Shown one piece after another: positions 16,709 through 24,306 of a stretch of DNA of 64,000 nt. The stretch lies in assembly GCA_022710585.1 (NCBI GenBank), contig JAKLGV010000004.1:1-64000 (forward strand). The letters run 5' to 3'. The DNA is from Deltaproteobacteria bacterium (GTDB lineage Bacteria > Desulfobacterota > Syntrophia > Syntrophales > Smithellaceae). The notes beneath the pieces are model-generated. The model worked only from the letters and a program-made list of their open reading frames with translations. It did no database searches and had not been told where the DNA came from. The position numbers and the translations under genes were made by a program. Numbering within the stretch: the stretch's first letter is position 1; the number at the start of each line of letters is the position of its first letter.

Positions 16709-17497
16709 TTATATCTCAACGCAATATCTCTTTTTCAACAGTTTTGCGTGTTCAGCCATGTTCTGGTCTTTCTCCCACTCGTCCCAAAGTTGCAAGTAGT
16801 CTAGCGCTTTGAATCGTACCTTGTCTGAATTCTGTATTGCGTTTTTAAATATTTCTAAGTCCTCCGCGTGACGTTTATATTCGTCAAAATTTTCCGCGTT
16901 GAGAGGCTTCCAGAACAGATATTCGAGCAGTACATCATTCACGTCTGGGTAACTGTGCCGCAGTCCAAGGTAGTGCTTGATGAGTTGTGCTGCATCCAAA
17001 TGTGATGCTGGCCATTGACGCACGCTTTCAAGCAGGGCCCACCATTCGTCTTCACAGCAAAGCCTGTCTCTTGTATAACTGGCCGAAAACTTGGGCTTAG
17101 TCAGACTAAGTGGTTCGAGGAGTTTTGATTCGATACCAATCACGGTATCTGTCGATTGAAGCAGAACATCGAGATGTGGTGGTGTGCCTCCAAGGCCAGT
17201 TGAGCATTTATCCTCAAAGTTTAACTTATTAAATCCTGTATAGCCTGCAAATGTCAACCTTGACGGTTCAATCTTCCATCGTCCGAAAGTGTTGGCAGCA
17301 AGCGCCGCTGACGAATGGATAGCGCGGAATTTACCTGTCCATTCGTGACCACTTCCTTTTACGTAATCACCTTTGATCATTTCCGGGATGACACCAGACA
17401 AAAGATTCCCCTCTGGATTTGCTAAATAACCTTTATGGTCATGTTTAAGCCCCGATTTCTTCCATAATGCCTGCTTGGCTCTGTCAACAAGATTCAT
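16709..17497 (-). CDS. PGN_0703-like putative restriction endonuclease
   Basis: A 262-aa protein resembling the PGN_0703 family of predicted PD-(D/E)XK restriction endonucleases. The core is PPHLDVLLQSTDTVIGIESKL at about residues 106-126, giving an Asp on one strand and E-x-K on the next. The remaining sequence is helical and Trp-rich (CEDEWWALLESVRQW). ATG 17497 is preceded by GGAGG 5 nt upstream, and the gene overlaps the HD-domain gene by 14 bp, so expression is coupled. It probably cleaves DNA in the response carried out by the operon. Confidence 0.65.
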   Translation of the reverse strand: MNLVDRAKQALWKKSGLKHDHKGYLANPEGNLLSGVIPEMIKGDYVKGSGHEWTGKFRAIHSSAALAANTFGRWKIEPSRLTFAGYTGFNKLNFEDKCSTGLGGTPPHLDVLLQSTDTVIGIESKLLEPLSLTKPKFSASYTRDRLCCEDEWWALLESVRQWPASHLDAAQLIKHYLGLRHSYPDVNDVLLEYLFWKPLNAENFDEYKRHAEDLEIFKNAIQNSDKVRFKALDYLQLWDEWEKDQNMAEHAKLLKKRYCVEI

Positions 17498-18122
17498 AAT
17501 TACCTCCAATTAGTTTATATACTTCCTCACGTCGCAGGTTCAGTTTATTCAGTTGTTCATACCGCCCTTCCTCATAAATATGAGCTGTCCAGTAGTCTGC
17601 CCAGTGAAGGAGAAGCGTTAAAGGCTCTTCTTTATGAGCGATGATTTTGTTGTCGTCAATATACTGGCCGTCATGATAAGCAATGGCCTGGGCTTCTGCT
17701 TCTGAAAGCGAGATATATTGCGAAATAAGATAGAGACTGCGGACAGCCAGTCCCATCGCGATGACTTCTGGATTTGTTTTGTAATTTATCCCCCTGTTTT
17801 TCACCACCCACGCATCGTCGTTTGGCAAATAGTAGGGTTTTCCCGGCACGCCCAGTTTGCCAATGTCATGAAACAGGCCAACGATGACGCAGCTTTCTTC
17901 ATTAATCGATGGTGCTAAAAATTCCCGAAATTTCAACAGGGATTCCGCCACACCGACGCTATGCTTCAAAAGTCCCTTTTCTTCCGCCAGATGAAACCTT
18001 GTGCTGGCAGGGGAAGTAAGCCAAGTGGTTTCATCTTCCAGCAAAGTAATGAATCTGTCAAAAGGTTTCTTACGCTCCGTGATTTTCAGTTTCAACGCAT
18101 TATAACGATCTAATATTGTCAT
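17484..18122 (-). CDS. HD-domain phosphohydrolase
   Basis: A 212-aa cytoplasmic HD-superfamily protein. Metal ligands are visible as H54 (KGLLKHSVGVAE), H85-D86 (GLFHDIGKLG), a later His-Asp (IAYHDGQYI) and the final Asp in LLLHWADYWTA. It is most like small stand-alone HD nucleotidases or phosphodiesterases, not HD-GYP. In the operon it could make or degrade a nucleotide signal or deplete nucleotides; the substrate cannot be told from sequence. CGGAG lies 8 nt before the start, and there is a 14-bp gap after the AAA gene. Confidence 0.75.
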   Translation of the reverse strand: MTILDRYNALKLKITERKKPFDRFITLLEDETTWLTSPASTRFHLAEEKGLLKHSVGVAESLLKFREFLAPSINEESCVIVGLFHDIGKLGVPGKPYYLPNDDAWVVKNRGINYKTNPEVIAMGLAVRSLYLISQYISLSEAEAQAIAYHDGQYIDDNKIIAHKEEPLTLLLHWADYWTAHIYEEGRYEQLNKLNLRREEVYKLIGGNYESC

Positions 18123-18136
18123 TTATAAATCTCCGC

Positions 18137-20401
18137 TTAAATTTTATTTCCGCCAAACAATACCGGTGCGCTATTTTTGCCTCGATACCGTGCAATGACT
18201 GTCTTCACCGTTTCCAGAGATGGTTGACTGGGCTTTCCTTCTACAAGTGATTGGATGGATGCCCGGTGGATGATGGAATCTATTTCCACAATGTGCATGG
18301 GATGTTGCTCTACGAGCGTGACAAGATCTCTGTCATTCAAGGAGGACGATGATAAATTATTTATCCAATGTTCCATCTGCATTTTCTCCGGCGGATATTC
18401 CAGTTTTAAATGGGCATGAAACTCCAGAGGTATATTGGTTTTCGGGCATTCATGCATAACGAGACAGCAAAAGCCCAGATATTCGCGCAAATGATTCAAG
18501 AATGCTGCAACACCATTCCTTGAGGTTAGATTTACATCCATATCGTTTGGATTGCCGCTTTCAATCCAGTTGATGACGCCGTTGTAATCAATGATAAGCA
18601 GTAAATGGGTTTCTTCCGTTGTCTGGCTGAAGGCGTAATCAATCAGTTTGACCTTTTCATGGGAGACCCCGTCAGTGGCCTCATGGTCTTTGCAGAGAGT
18701 ATCCAGGTCACCGTACTTAAAAGCTTTAACTTTAAGACCGCATTCGGCGGCAAGCGCATCGACGGCGTGAATGCCTGTATCAATATTCGTTCCGCTGAAA
18801 AGAATATTTAATCCCGAATCTTTCTTTTGCGAATATTGAAAGGCTTTGGCGATATTTTTTAATTCTGAGCGTTGTTTGTCGGCCAGGGGCAGGTTATCTA
18901 CTTTCTTCAGAGGCACATAGGTCCTGCAATATTTGTTATTGTCCATCATCTGCTGTGTTTGCAGATTAGCCGCTTGCTCCAGTATTTCCCGGCTTATTTT
19001 ATAGTTGCCATTTTTATCTGATCCCGCTGCGTTTGCAGCCAGGAAAATAGTGTTTTTGATCAGGCCGCCGCTGAAAGGATAGCGGTTATTCAGCGATTGT
19101 AAATCAACATCCGGGGCAAGTTTGATAAAATCAGGCATCAGCGCATGCCAGATTTGAAGGCGATGTTCCGTATCGGGCAAAGGGAAATGAATTTTCATAG
19201 ACAGACGTCTTTCCATGGCGGGATCAATATGGGTTGCCTTGTTGGTCGCGAAAATTACGACACAACGCGCTTTTTCAAGTTGGATGAGAAGCGACCGGGC
19301 CAGATAAGAACCTTCTTTAAAAATGTCGTCCGCTTCATCAAAGAAAACGAATCCATGGAGCAGGGCTGCCTCCCGAAAGGCCTGAATCATTAAATATTCC
19401 AGACGCCAATAATTATGCATATCATCGAGTTTGACGGTAATGAGTTGCCGGTTGAAATGATGCGCAAGCGCTTTGGCCATCATCGTTTTGCCTGTCCCGG
19501 ACGGTCCGTGAAAAAACATGGTAAGGGCTGTGCCGTATTCCAGGAAATCATCCAGACGTGACCCGTTGACACTTTCTCTTTCTCTAAGATATTTATCGAC
19601 GTGTCCGACCATTTGCTCTTTGACGTTGTCCGGCATGATGACATTGGCCAGTTTGATGTTGCTGCTCTCAATGGTTATCTCTTTATAAGTGCTGTTATAC
19701 AGATTGCTGTCACCGACAATATACCGGACATGTCGTTCATTGATGGTGGCTGTCTCATCCATGACGTGCGAACTTGTTTTGCCAAAATCCGTATGGAAAA
19801 ATATTATTTCGTGTTTGACCAGCGAGGCATTTCTGCTGAAATGGGCACGTTTTTCAAGCTGCTCTCTGTAATCCGAACAAAGAGCGGACAGGATGATATT
19901 AATTTTTATGCCCCGTTTATCTTCATCAAACCGACATAGTGAAAACATTTCCCGAAATCGTTCGCTGGTGACATTCATGAACAGCAACAAGAGTATTTTT
20001 TCATCAAATGCATCCAGCTTGTTTTCATGGCAAAAGGTGGAGAAAAATAATTTGACGCCGGCATGAATTGATGCCTTCCGTCGTGATTCATTTATCTGTT
20101 GATGCCGGGTCAGTACGGATTCCATTTTATCGATTGTGTAATCACCGGCTGATAAACCAAGCCAGGCATATAATCTGTCGCCGGTAGGACTTTCTAATGT
20201 CCAATCAGTTTTTCCACGTCTGACCGCCGATAATGCCAGGATCAGCAGAGCTTCTTTCTCCAGCGCATCAAGATATTCAAAATTATTGGCAAACGGCATT
20301 GCATCTATGCTTGAGTGGATATTTGGCACTATTGAGAATAATTGCCCGGCTTGCGAACGGGACGACATTTGGTCGTTTCTCGTAATATTTTGCATGTCCA
20401 T
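18137..20401 (-). CDS. AAA+ ATPase with one active and one degenerate ATPase module
   Basis: A 754-aa classic-clade AAA protein. A 280-residue N-terminal helical region precedes an AAA domain with Walker A GPSGTGKT (299-306), Walker B FVFFDEADD (351-359), a sensor segment FATNKATHID and arginine-finger-like MERRLSMK. From about residue 495 a second module retains a Rossmann-like pattern (LNILFSGTNIDTG, LLLIIDYNG) but its P-loop lacks the GKT/S, so it is likely structural. The gene follows the ClpP-like protease by 15 bp. The obvious inference is an unfoldase or remodeller working with that protease, although no Clp-type IGF loop is recognisable. Confidence 0.8.
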   Translation of the reverse strand: MDMQNITRNDQMSSRSQAGQLFSIVPNIHSSIDAMPFANNFEYLDALEKEALLILALSAVRRGKTDWTLESPTGDRLYAWLGLSAGDYTIDKMESVLTRHQQINESRRKASIHAGVKLFFSTFCHENKLDAFDEKILLLLFMNVTSERFREMFSLCRFDEDKRGIKINIILSALCSDYREQLEKRAHFSRNASLVKHEIIFFHTDFGKTSSHVMDETATINERHVRYIVGDSNLYNSTYKEITIESSNIKLANVIMPDNVKEQMVGHVDKYLRERESVNGSRLDDFLEYGTALTMFFHGPSGTGKTMMAKALAHHFNRQLITVKLDDMHNYWRLEYLMIQAFREAALLHGFVFFDEADDIFKEGSYLARSLLIQLEKARCVVIFATNKATHIDPAMERRLSMKIHFPLPDTEHRLQIWHALMPDFIKLAPDVDLQSLNNRYPFSGGLIKNTIFLAANAAGSDKNGNYKISREILEQAANLQTQQMMDNNKYCRTYVPLKKVDNLPLADKQRSELKNIAKAFQYSQKKDSGLNILFSGTNIDTGIHAVDALAAECGLKVKAFKYGDLDTLCKDHEATDGVSHEKVKLIDYAFSQTTEETHLLLIIDYNGVINWIESGNPNDMDVNLTSRNGVAAFLNHLREYLGFCCLVMHECPKTNIPLEFHAHLKLEYPPEKMQMEHWINNLSSSSLNDRDLVTLVEQHPMHIVEIDSIIHRASIQSLVEGKPSQPSLETVKTVIARYRGKNSAPVLFGGNKI

Positions 20402-20416
20402 AATATTTTATTCTCC

Positions 20417-20983
20417 CTAAATTCTTTTTTTCAGGGTTTCGACAACATCCACGATGCCTAATTGGACGGCTTCTTCTGTGGACAGCCAGGTGTCGACATC
20501 CCGCAAAAGATATTTTTCCAATTCGCTACGGTCTTTGATGTTGGAATAAGTCATGTAATGGTTCAGAATGCGTTCATGGAGCAAGTCTTCCTCCCGGCGT
20601 CCGGCAATAAGCTGGCTGTGGTTTCCAAAATGACCGGCCCAAAAGCGATGTGACAAAATAGACGTCCGCGGCGTAACAACCCTGTGCCCTTTTTCGCCGG
20701 TCATAAAAACCAGCAGTCCCATAGAAGCAATTATACCGACGCCCGTTGTATAAATGGGAATATTGGACCATTCCATGATGTCAATAATTGAAAAACCGTC
20801 AGAGCATGTGCCGCCGGGTGAATTAATAACCATCTGGATCTGATTGATGTTGCCCTTGATGTTGAGTTCAATAATTTCCTTGCATACAGTTTCGGCTCTT
20901 TTATCATCGATGTCGCCCGCGAGATAAATAATGCCGTATTCGGCCAGCGCTTTTTCGTTCCGCTTGATTTCTTCTTTTGCCAT
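20417..20983 (-). CDS. ClpP-like serine protease
   Basis: A 188-aa member of the ClpP/crotonase-fold serine proteases. The catalytic triad can be placed as S87 (GIIASMG), H112 (SILSHRFW) and D164 (DVDTWLSTEEA), the last matching the ClpP DRFLSAPEA region. INSPGGTCSDGFSI is the oxyanion-side glycine-rich strand. It lacks the standard ClpP N-terminal axial-loop sequence and is shorter at the front, so it is a divergent paralogue. GGGAGG lies 8 nt before the ATG. As first gene of the operon, it sits just downstream of the GGAACG operator at 21035-21053. Confidence 0.85.
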   Translation of the reverse strand: MAKEEIKRNEKALAEYGIIYLAGDIDDKRAETVCKEIIELNIKGNINQIQMVINSPGGTCSDGFSIIDIMEWSNIPIYTTGVGIIASMGLLVFMTGEKGHRVVTPRTSILSHRFWAGHFGNHSQLIAGRREEDLLHERILNHYMTYSNIKDRSELEKYLLRDVDTWLSTEEAVQLGIVDVVETLKKRI

Positions 20984-21034
20984 GATAATTTCCTCCCTTT
21001 TTATGTCTGATTCAGGAATAGATTATCATGCGAC

Positions 21035-21053
21035 CGTTCCATATTAAGGAACG
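21035..21053. promoter_or_regulatory. Palindromic operator ahead of the ClpP-AAA-HD operon
   Basis: CGTTCC (21035-21040) and GGAACG (21048-21053) are perfect 6-bp inverted arms around a 7-bp AT spacer, about 52 bp upstream of the ClpP-like start codon. The right arm continues as GGAACGATAT, which recurs at 22337-22346 upstream of the WYL regulator gene. The shared motif argues that the WYL protein controls both promoters. Confidence 0.55.
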
Positions 21054-21135
21054 ATATTATTATTTTTTGATTGTAAGTAGTGAGTGCGGATATGTTAATT
21101 ATTACAATAAGTTGGAAATGACAAATAAGTTTTTA

Positions 21136-21194
21136 TGTAGGGCGCGTTCCCTGAACGCGCCGCATTTCGGATTGTTCGGCGAACAATCCCTACA
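21136..21194. mobile_element. 59-bp MITE-like palindromic repeat
   Basis: The element starts TGTAGGG and ends CCCTACA (7-bp terminal inverted repeats). It contains two back-to-back hairpins: GGCGCGTT/AACGCGCC (21141-21161, 5-nt loop) and the 10-bp arms GGATTGTTCG/CGAACAATCC (21169-21189, one-base centre). Compact elements with TGTAGGG ends and internal hairpins occur dispersed in many bacterial genomes. It lies between the convergent-facing end of the WYL gene and the operator of the five-gene operon. Confidence 0.6.
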
Positions 21195-21247
21195 AGACTC
21201 TCCGTTCAGTCTTTTGGTCTTGGCTGTTGATGATTATTTCGCTGTTC

Positions 21248-22252
21248 TTACGGATAGCAACAGGCTAGTTTGGCAATCCTTAATCTTAATTCTTTAACCA
21301 GCCGGTCCGGTTTGATCAGTTTGGCCTGTTCGCCAAAGGAAAGCAGCCAACTGATCAATTCCGGTTCGGACGATGCGGTAAATCTCAGAATGATCTTGTT
21401 TTTGCCTTTTTTCAGTATTTTCTGATCGGGACTCCAGATGCGTTCGGCCACGAAAGAGGCTGCCCAATCCCTGAATTCCACCTCGACCTGAAAAGATTCA
21501 TCCTTCATGAGTCCAAACTGCTGATTGAAAGATTTCTCGAAATCAAATTGATCAGGCTGGAAACCGGTATCTGTCATTACGACCGCTTTCATCCGGTGCA
21601 CCGCCAGCAGGGGATCATACTTCGGTGCCTGGTATGGTTTCCCCGGTTCTTTGGCCTTTTGCGCGTGGAGATAAATGGCGTCATGATGAGAAAAAAGTTT
21701 CAGTGGTTTTATGTAGAATGTTTTCGGACGTGGCGCCTCGATGGCCTGATAGGTCAGTTTGCAGATCTTATGATTTTCCATGGCTTCGATTAAGGTATGG
21801 ATAATCTGATGATGCGATGTGTAATCAATGGTGCCGGGACGGAACGAAGCAAAGTGACATTCGCTGAGTTGCTGGCCACCCGCCAGAGCGGCCTTGCTTT
21901 TGAAAATTGCCTGTGTCGCTTCTTCGTAAAGTTTCTTGCCGATCAAATGCTGCGTAAAGGCCTTGCACATATGCAGAGACTGAAGTTCGGCTGAAGTGAT
22001 GGGGATATTCTGGAGCGAAGCGCCGGATTTTCTGATCCGGTAAAAGTTTCTGTTGCCCTGCTTGGTCTCTTCAATATCGATGCCATAAGATTTCCGGATA
22101 TCCTCAAGCAAACGGAGAATTGTCTGCTTCGAGCAATCCAGCATCCTGGCAAGCTGCGTCAGGGAATGACTCTCTCCTGAAAAGAGCAGACGGGCGAACA
22201 ATCCAATCAGTTTTTCACCGTAACTTTTGTAAGGATCGAATTTTTCGGGCAT
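21248..22252 (-). CDS. WYL-domain transcriptional regulator
   Basis: A 334-aa regulator with an N-terminal winged HTH (residues about 10-70: SLTQLARMLDCSKQTILRLL) and a WYL domain in the C-terminal two thirds, whose motif strand appears as DAIYLHAQ, followed by a WCX-like tail (WLLSFGEQAKLI). WYL proteins such as CapW, BrxR and DrmR control anti-phage islands in response to DNA-damage or nucleic-acid ligands. ATG 22252 is chosen because GGAGGG is 4 nt upstream; an open extension of 27 codons lacks such a site. The gene lies directly upstream of the five-gene defence operon, in the same orientation, and shares GGAACGATAT boxes with it. Confidence 0.85.
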   Translation of the reverse strand: MPEKFDPYKSYGEKLIGLFARLLFSGESHSLTQLARMLDCSKQTILRLLEDIRKSYGIDIEETKQGNRNFYRIRKSGASLQNIPITSAELQSLHMCKAFTQHLIGKKLYEEATQAIFKSKAALAGGQQLSECHFASFRPGTIDYTSHHQIIHTLIEAMENHKICKLTYQAIEAPRPKTFYIKPLKLFSHHDAIYLHAQKAKEPGKPYQAPKYDPLLAVHRMKAVVMTDTGFQPDQFDFEKSFNQQFGLMKDESFQVEVEFRDWAASFVAERIWSPDQKILKKGKNKIILRFTASSEPELISWLLSFGEQAKLIKPDRLVKELRLRIAKLACCYP

Positions 22253-22336
22253 GGTTCCCTCCATCTTTTGTTTGTGGGCAATATAACTCACCAGAAATTC
22301 GAAGTAAATATGAAAATCAAAAACATGCCGCATTAT

Positions 22337-22350
22337 GGAACGATATCATG
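22337..22350. promoter_or_regulatory. GGAACGATAT box between the WYL gene and the 120-aa gene
   Basis: GGAACGATATCATG repeats the right half of the operator at 21048-21060. It lies 85 bp upstream of the WYL start and 44 bp upstream of the divergent gene at 22394, so a bound WYL protein could regulate both directions. Confidence 0.45.
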
Positions 22351-22393
22351 AAATAGTATTTACAAAATAACTTCAAAAGGGGTTGTAAATATT

Positions 22394-22756
22394 ATGTGGC
22401 TTTATCTGAAAACAGGTTTCTACTCTATCGTGCATAAAGAGCCGTGCAAAAAAGACGAGCTTCTGGTTAGGGCCAGAGCGAGCGAAGATATGGATGCCCT
22501 TCAAAAACTGCTGAAAGACAAATATCAATTTGAAGGAGAAGTCATAAACTCTCCGCGTGCCGATTACGCATACCGGATGGTTGTTCCCCGGGAGACATTT
22601 GCATTGTTTATTTTAAATGCCGCCATTGAATTGCGATATGACAATTTCAAAAACACAATCAAGGGCAAGGATTATAAGCGGCATGATGCCTATATGCGCT
22701 GCTGGGAGGCGATGTACGAGTGGCAAAGAGATTTGCAAAGGGCAAGGGAAAAATAA
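22394..22756 (+). CDS. Conserved 120-aa hypothetical protein
   Basis: A small soluble protein beginning MWLYLKTGFYSIVHKEP, followed by a charged alpha/beta region (LLVRARASEDMDALQKLL) and a C-terminal helix rich in Trp, Tyr and Lys. Small proteins beginning with this kind of segment are widespread hypotheticals, but I know of no assigned function. AAGGGG precedes the ATG by about 10 nt. It is divergent from the WYL regulator and may be under its control through the box at 22337-22350. The following DUF2779 gene starts 69 bp downstream. Confidence 0.65.
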   Translation: MWLYLKTGFYSIVHKEPCKKDELLVRARASEDMDALQKLLKDKYQFEGEVINSPRADYAYRMVVPRETFALFILNAAIELRYDNFKNTIKGKDYKRHDAYMRCWEAMYEWQRDLQRAREK

Positions 22757-22825
22757 TGATTGCATATAAAGCGTCATCAATCTAAAAATATACTAAAAAA
22801 ATGGTAAAAGTGATAAAAAACAACC

Positions 22826-24304
22826 ATGAACATCAGAATATCCAAATCAAAGTATCTCAACGGCCTGCAGTGCAAAAAGCTGCTCTGGTATATTTATCAT
22901 GAACCGGAGGAGATTCCTTCACCCGACGAAGCGACGCAGGCCATCTTTGACCAAGGGCATCTGGTGGGCGACTATGCCAAGAAGCTATTTCCCGATGGTG
23001 TGGAGGTCGATCACACCGGAACATTTGATGCTGGCCTGAAATCGACCAGAGAATTAATATCAAAGAGAGTGCCGATATTTGAAGCAGCGCTGACCTACAA
23101 GCAATGCTACGCCCGCGCGGATATTCTGGAGCCAATCGGAGAAGATGAATGGAACCTGATTGAAGTAAAAAGCTCAACGGATCTGAAAGACGTCAATTAC
23201 CATGACATCGGTTTTCAATATTATCTTTATACCGGCGCGGGGCTGAAGATCAATAAATGTTATCTGATGTGCGTTGATAATACGTATGTCCGCAAGGGAG
23301 CCATAGAGCCTGGTAAATTGCTGAAGAAGATAGACGTGACCGAAGCCATCAAAGCAACATACAGCAAGACGATTGAGGCCAATATGGCGGAAATGCTGGA
23401 CGCCATTGCCGCGGACATATTCATCGAGCCGGGCATCGGCCCGCACTGCAGCACGCCGTATCCATGCCCTTTGACAGGCAAGTGCTGGGCTTTCCTGCCG
23501 GAGAGAAATGTGTTTCTTCTCTACAGAAACAATAAACTGCCGGCGGAATTAATCAAAGACGGCATTCTGAAGCTTGCGGAAATACCGGCGGGCTTGGAGC
23601 TCAACGAGAAGCATCAGATACAGGTTGATTGCGAAAAGACGGGTCAACCGTATATTGACAAAGAAAAGATAAAAGCGTTTTTGGAGACAATTCAATATCC
23701 GGCCTACTACATGGATTTTGAAACATGCAGCTCGGCGATTCCACTTTTTGACGATTCCAGCCCGTATCAGCAGATCCCGTTTCAGTTCTCCGTTCATGTT
23801 GTGAAAGAAAAAGGAGCAGAGCCGGAACATTTTTCTTTTCTGGCTGACGGCACGGATGATCCGCGTCCTGAGTTTATGGCCAGGCTAAAAGAAGTTATGG
23901 GCACAAAAGGATCGGTCATTGCCTACAACGCCGGCTTTGAGATGAACATTCTTAAAAAATGCACTGATGTCCTTCCGGAATATAAAAGCTGGGTGGAATC
24001 CATAGGGGAAAGAATGATTGATCTGATCCAGCCTTTCCGGGATTTTGCCTATCATCATCCGCAACAGGACGGCAGTTGCTCACTCAAAAAAGTACTGCCG
24101 GTTCTGACCGGCAAATCTTATGACGAAATGGAAATCGGCGACGGGGGGACCGCCAGTAACGAATACATGCGAGTTACTTTTACAGAAGACAACAAGGACA
24201 AGGAAAAAGTCCGGAAGCTCCTGGAGGAATACTGCGGCCTCGACACCATGGGCATGGTGGATATCGTGGAGCAGTTCTACAGCGTCAGTAAACTTTTGAG
24301 GTGA
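22826..24304 (+). CDS. DUF2779 protein: PD-(D/E)XK nuclease plus RNase H-like exonuclease domain
   Basis: A 492-aa protein of the DUF2779 family. The N-terminal half is Cas4/RecB-like: a Cys near the start (GLQCKKLLW), CYARADILEP and NLIEVKSSTD give the D...E-x-K core, and paired cysteines in the ISTPYPCPLTGKC-type region could hold an iron-sulphur cluster. The C-terminal half, from about residue 290, is RNase H-like, with YYMDFETCS and later VIAYNAGFEMN and GLDTMGMVD as DEDD-type acidic motifs. It would act on nucleic acid ends, perhaps in repair or defence. Its stop overlaps the region of the next start. Confidence 0.75.
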   Translation: MNIRISKSKYLNGLQCKKLLWYIYHEPEEIPSPDEATQAIFDQGHLVGDYAKKLFPDGVEVDHTGTFDAGLKSTRELISKRVPIFEAALTYKQCYARADILEPIGEDEWNLIEVKSSTDLKDVNYHDIGFQYYLYTGAGLKINKCYLMCVDNTYVRKGAIEPGKLLKKIDVTEAIKATYSKTIEANMAEMLDAIAADIFIEPGIGPHCSTPYPCPLTGKCWAFLPERNVFLLYRNNKLPAELIKDGILKLAEIPAGLELNEKHQIQVDCEKTGQPYIDKEKIKAFLETIQYPAYYMDFETCSSAIPLFDDSSPYQQIPFQFSVHVVKEKGAEPEHFSFLADGTDDPRPEFMARLKEVMGTKGSVIAYNAGFEMNILKKCTDVLPEYKSWVESIGERMIDLIQPFRDFAYHHPQQDGSCSLKKVLPVLTGKSYDEMEIGDGGTASNEYMRVTFTEDNKDKEKVRKLLEEYCGLDTMGMVDIVEQFYSVSKLLR

Positions 24305-24306
24305 AA

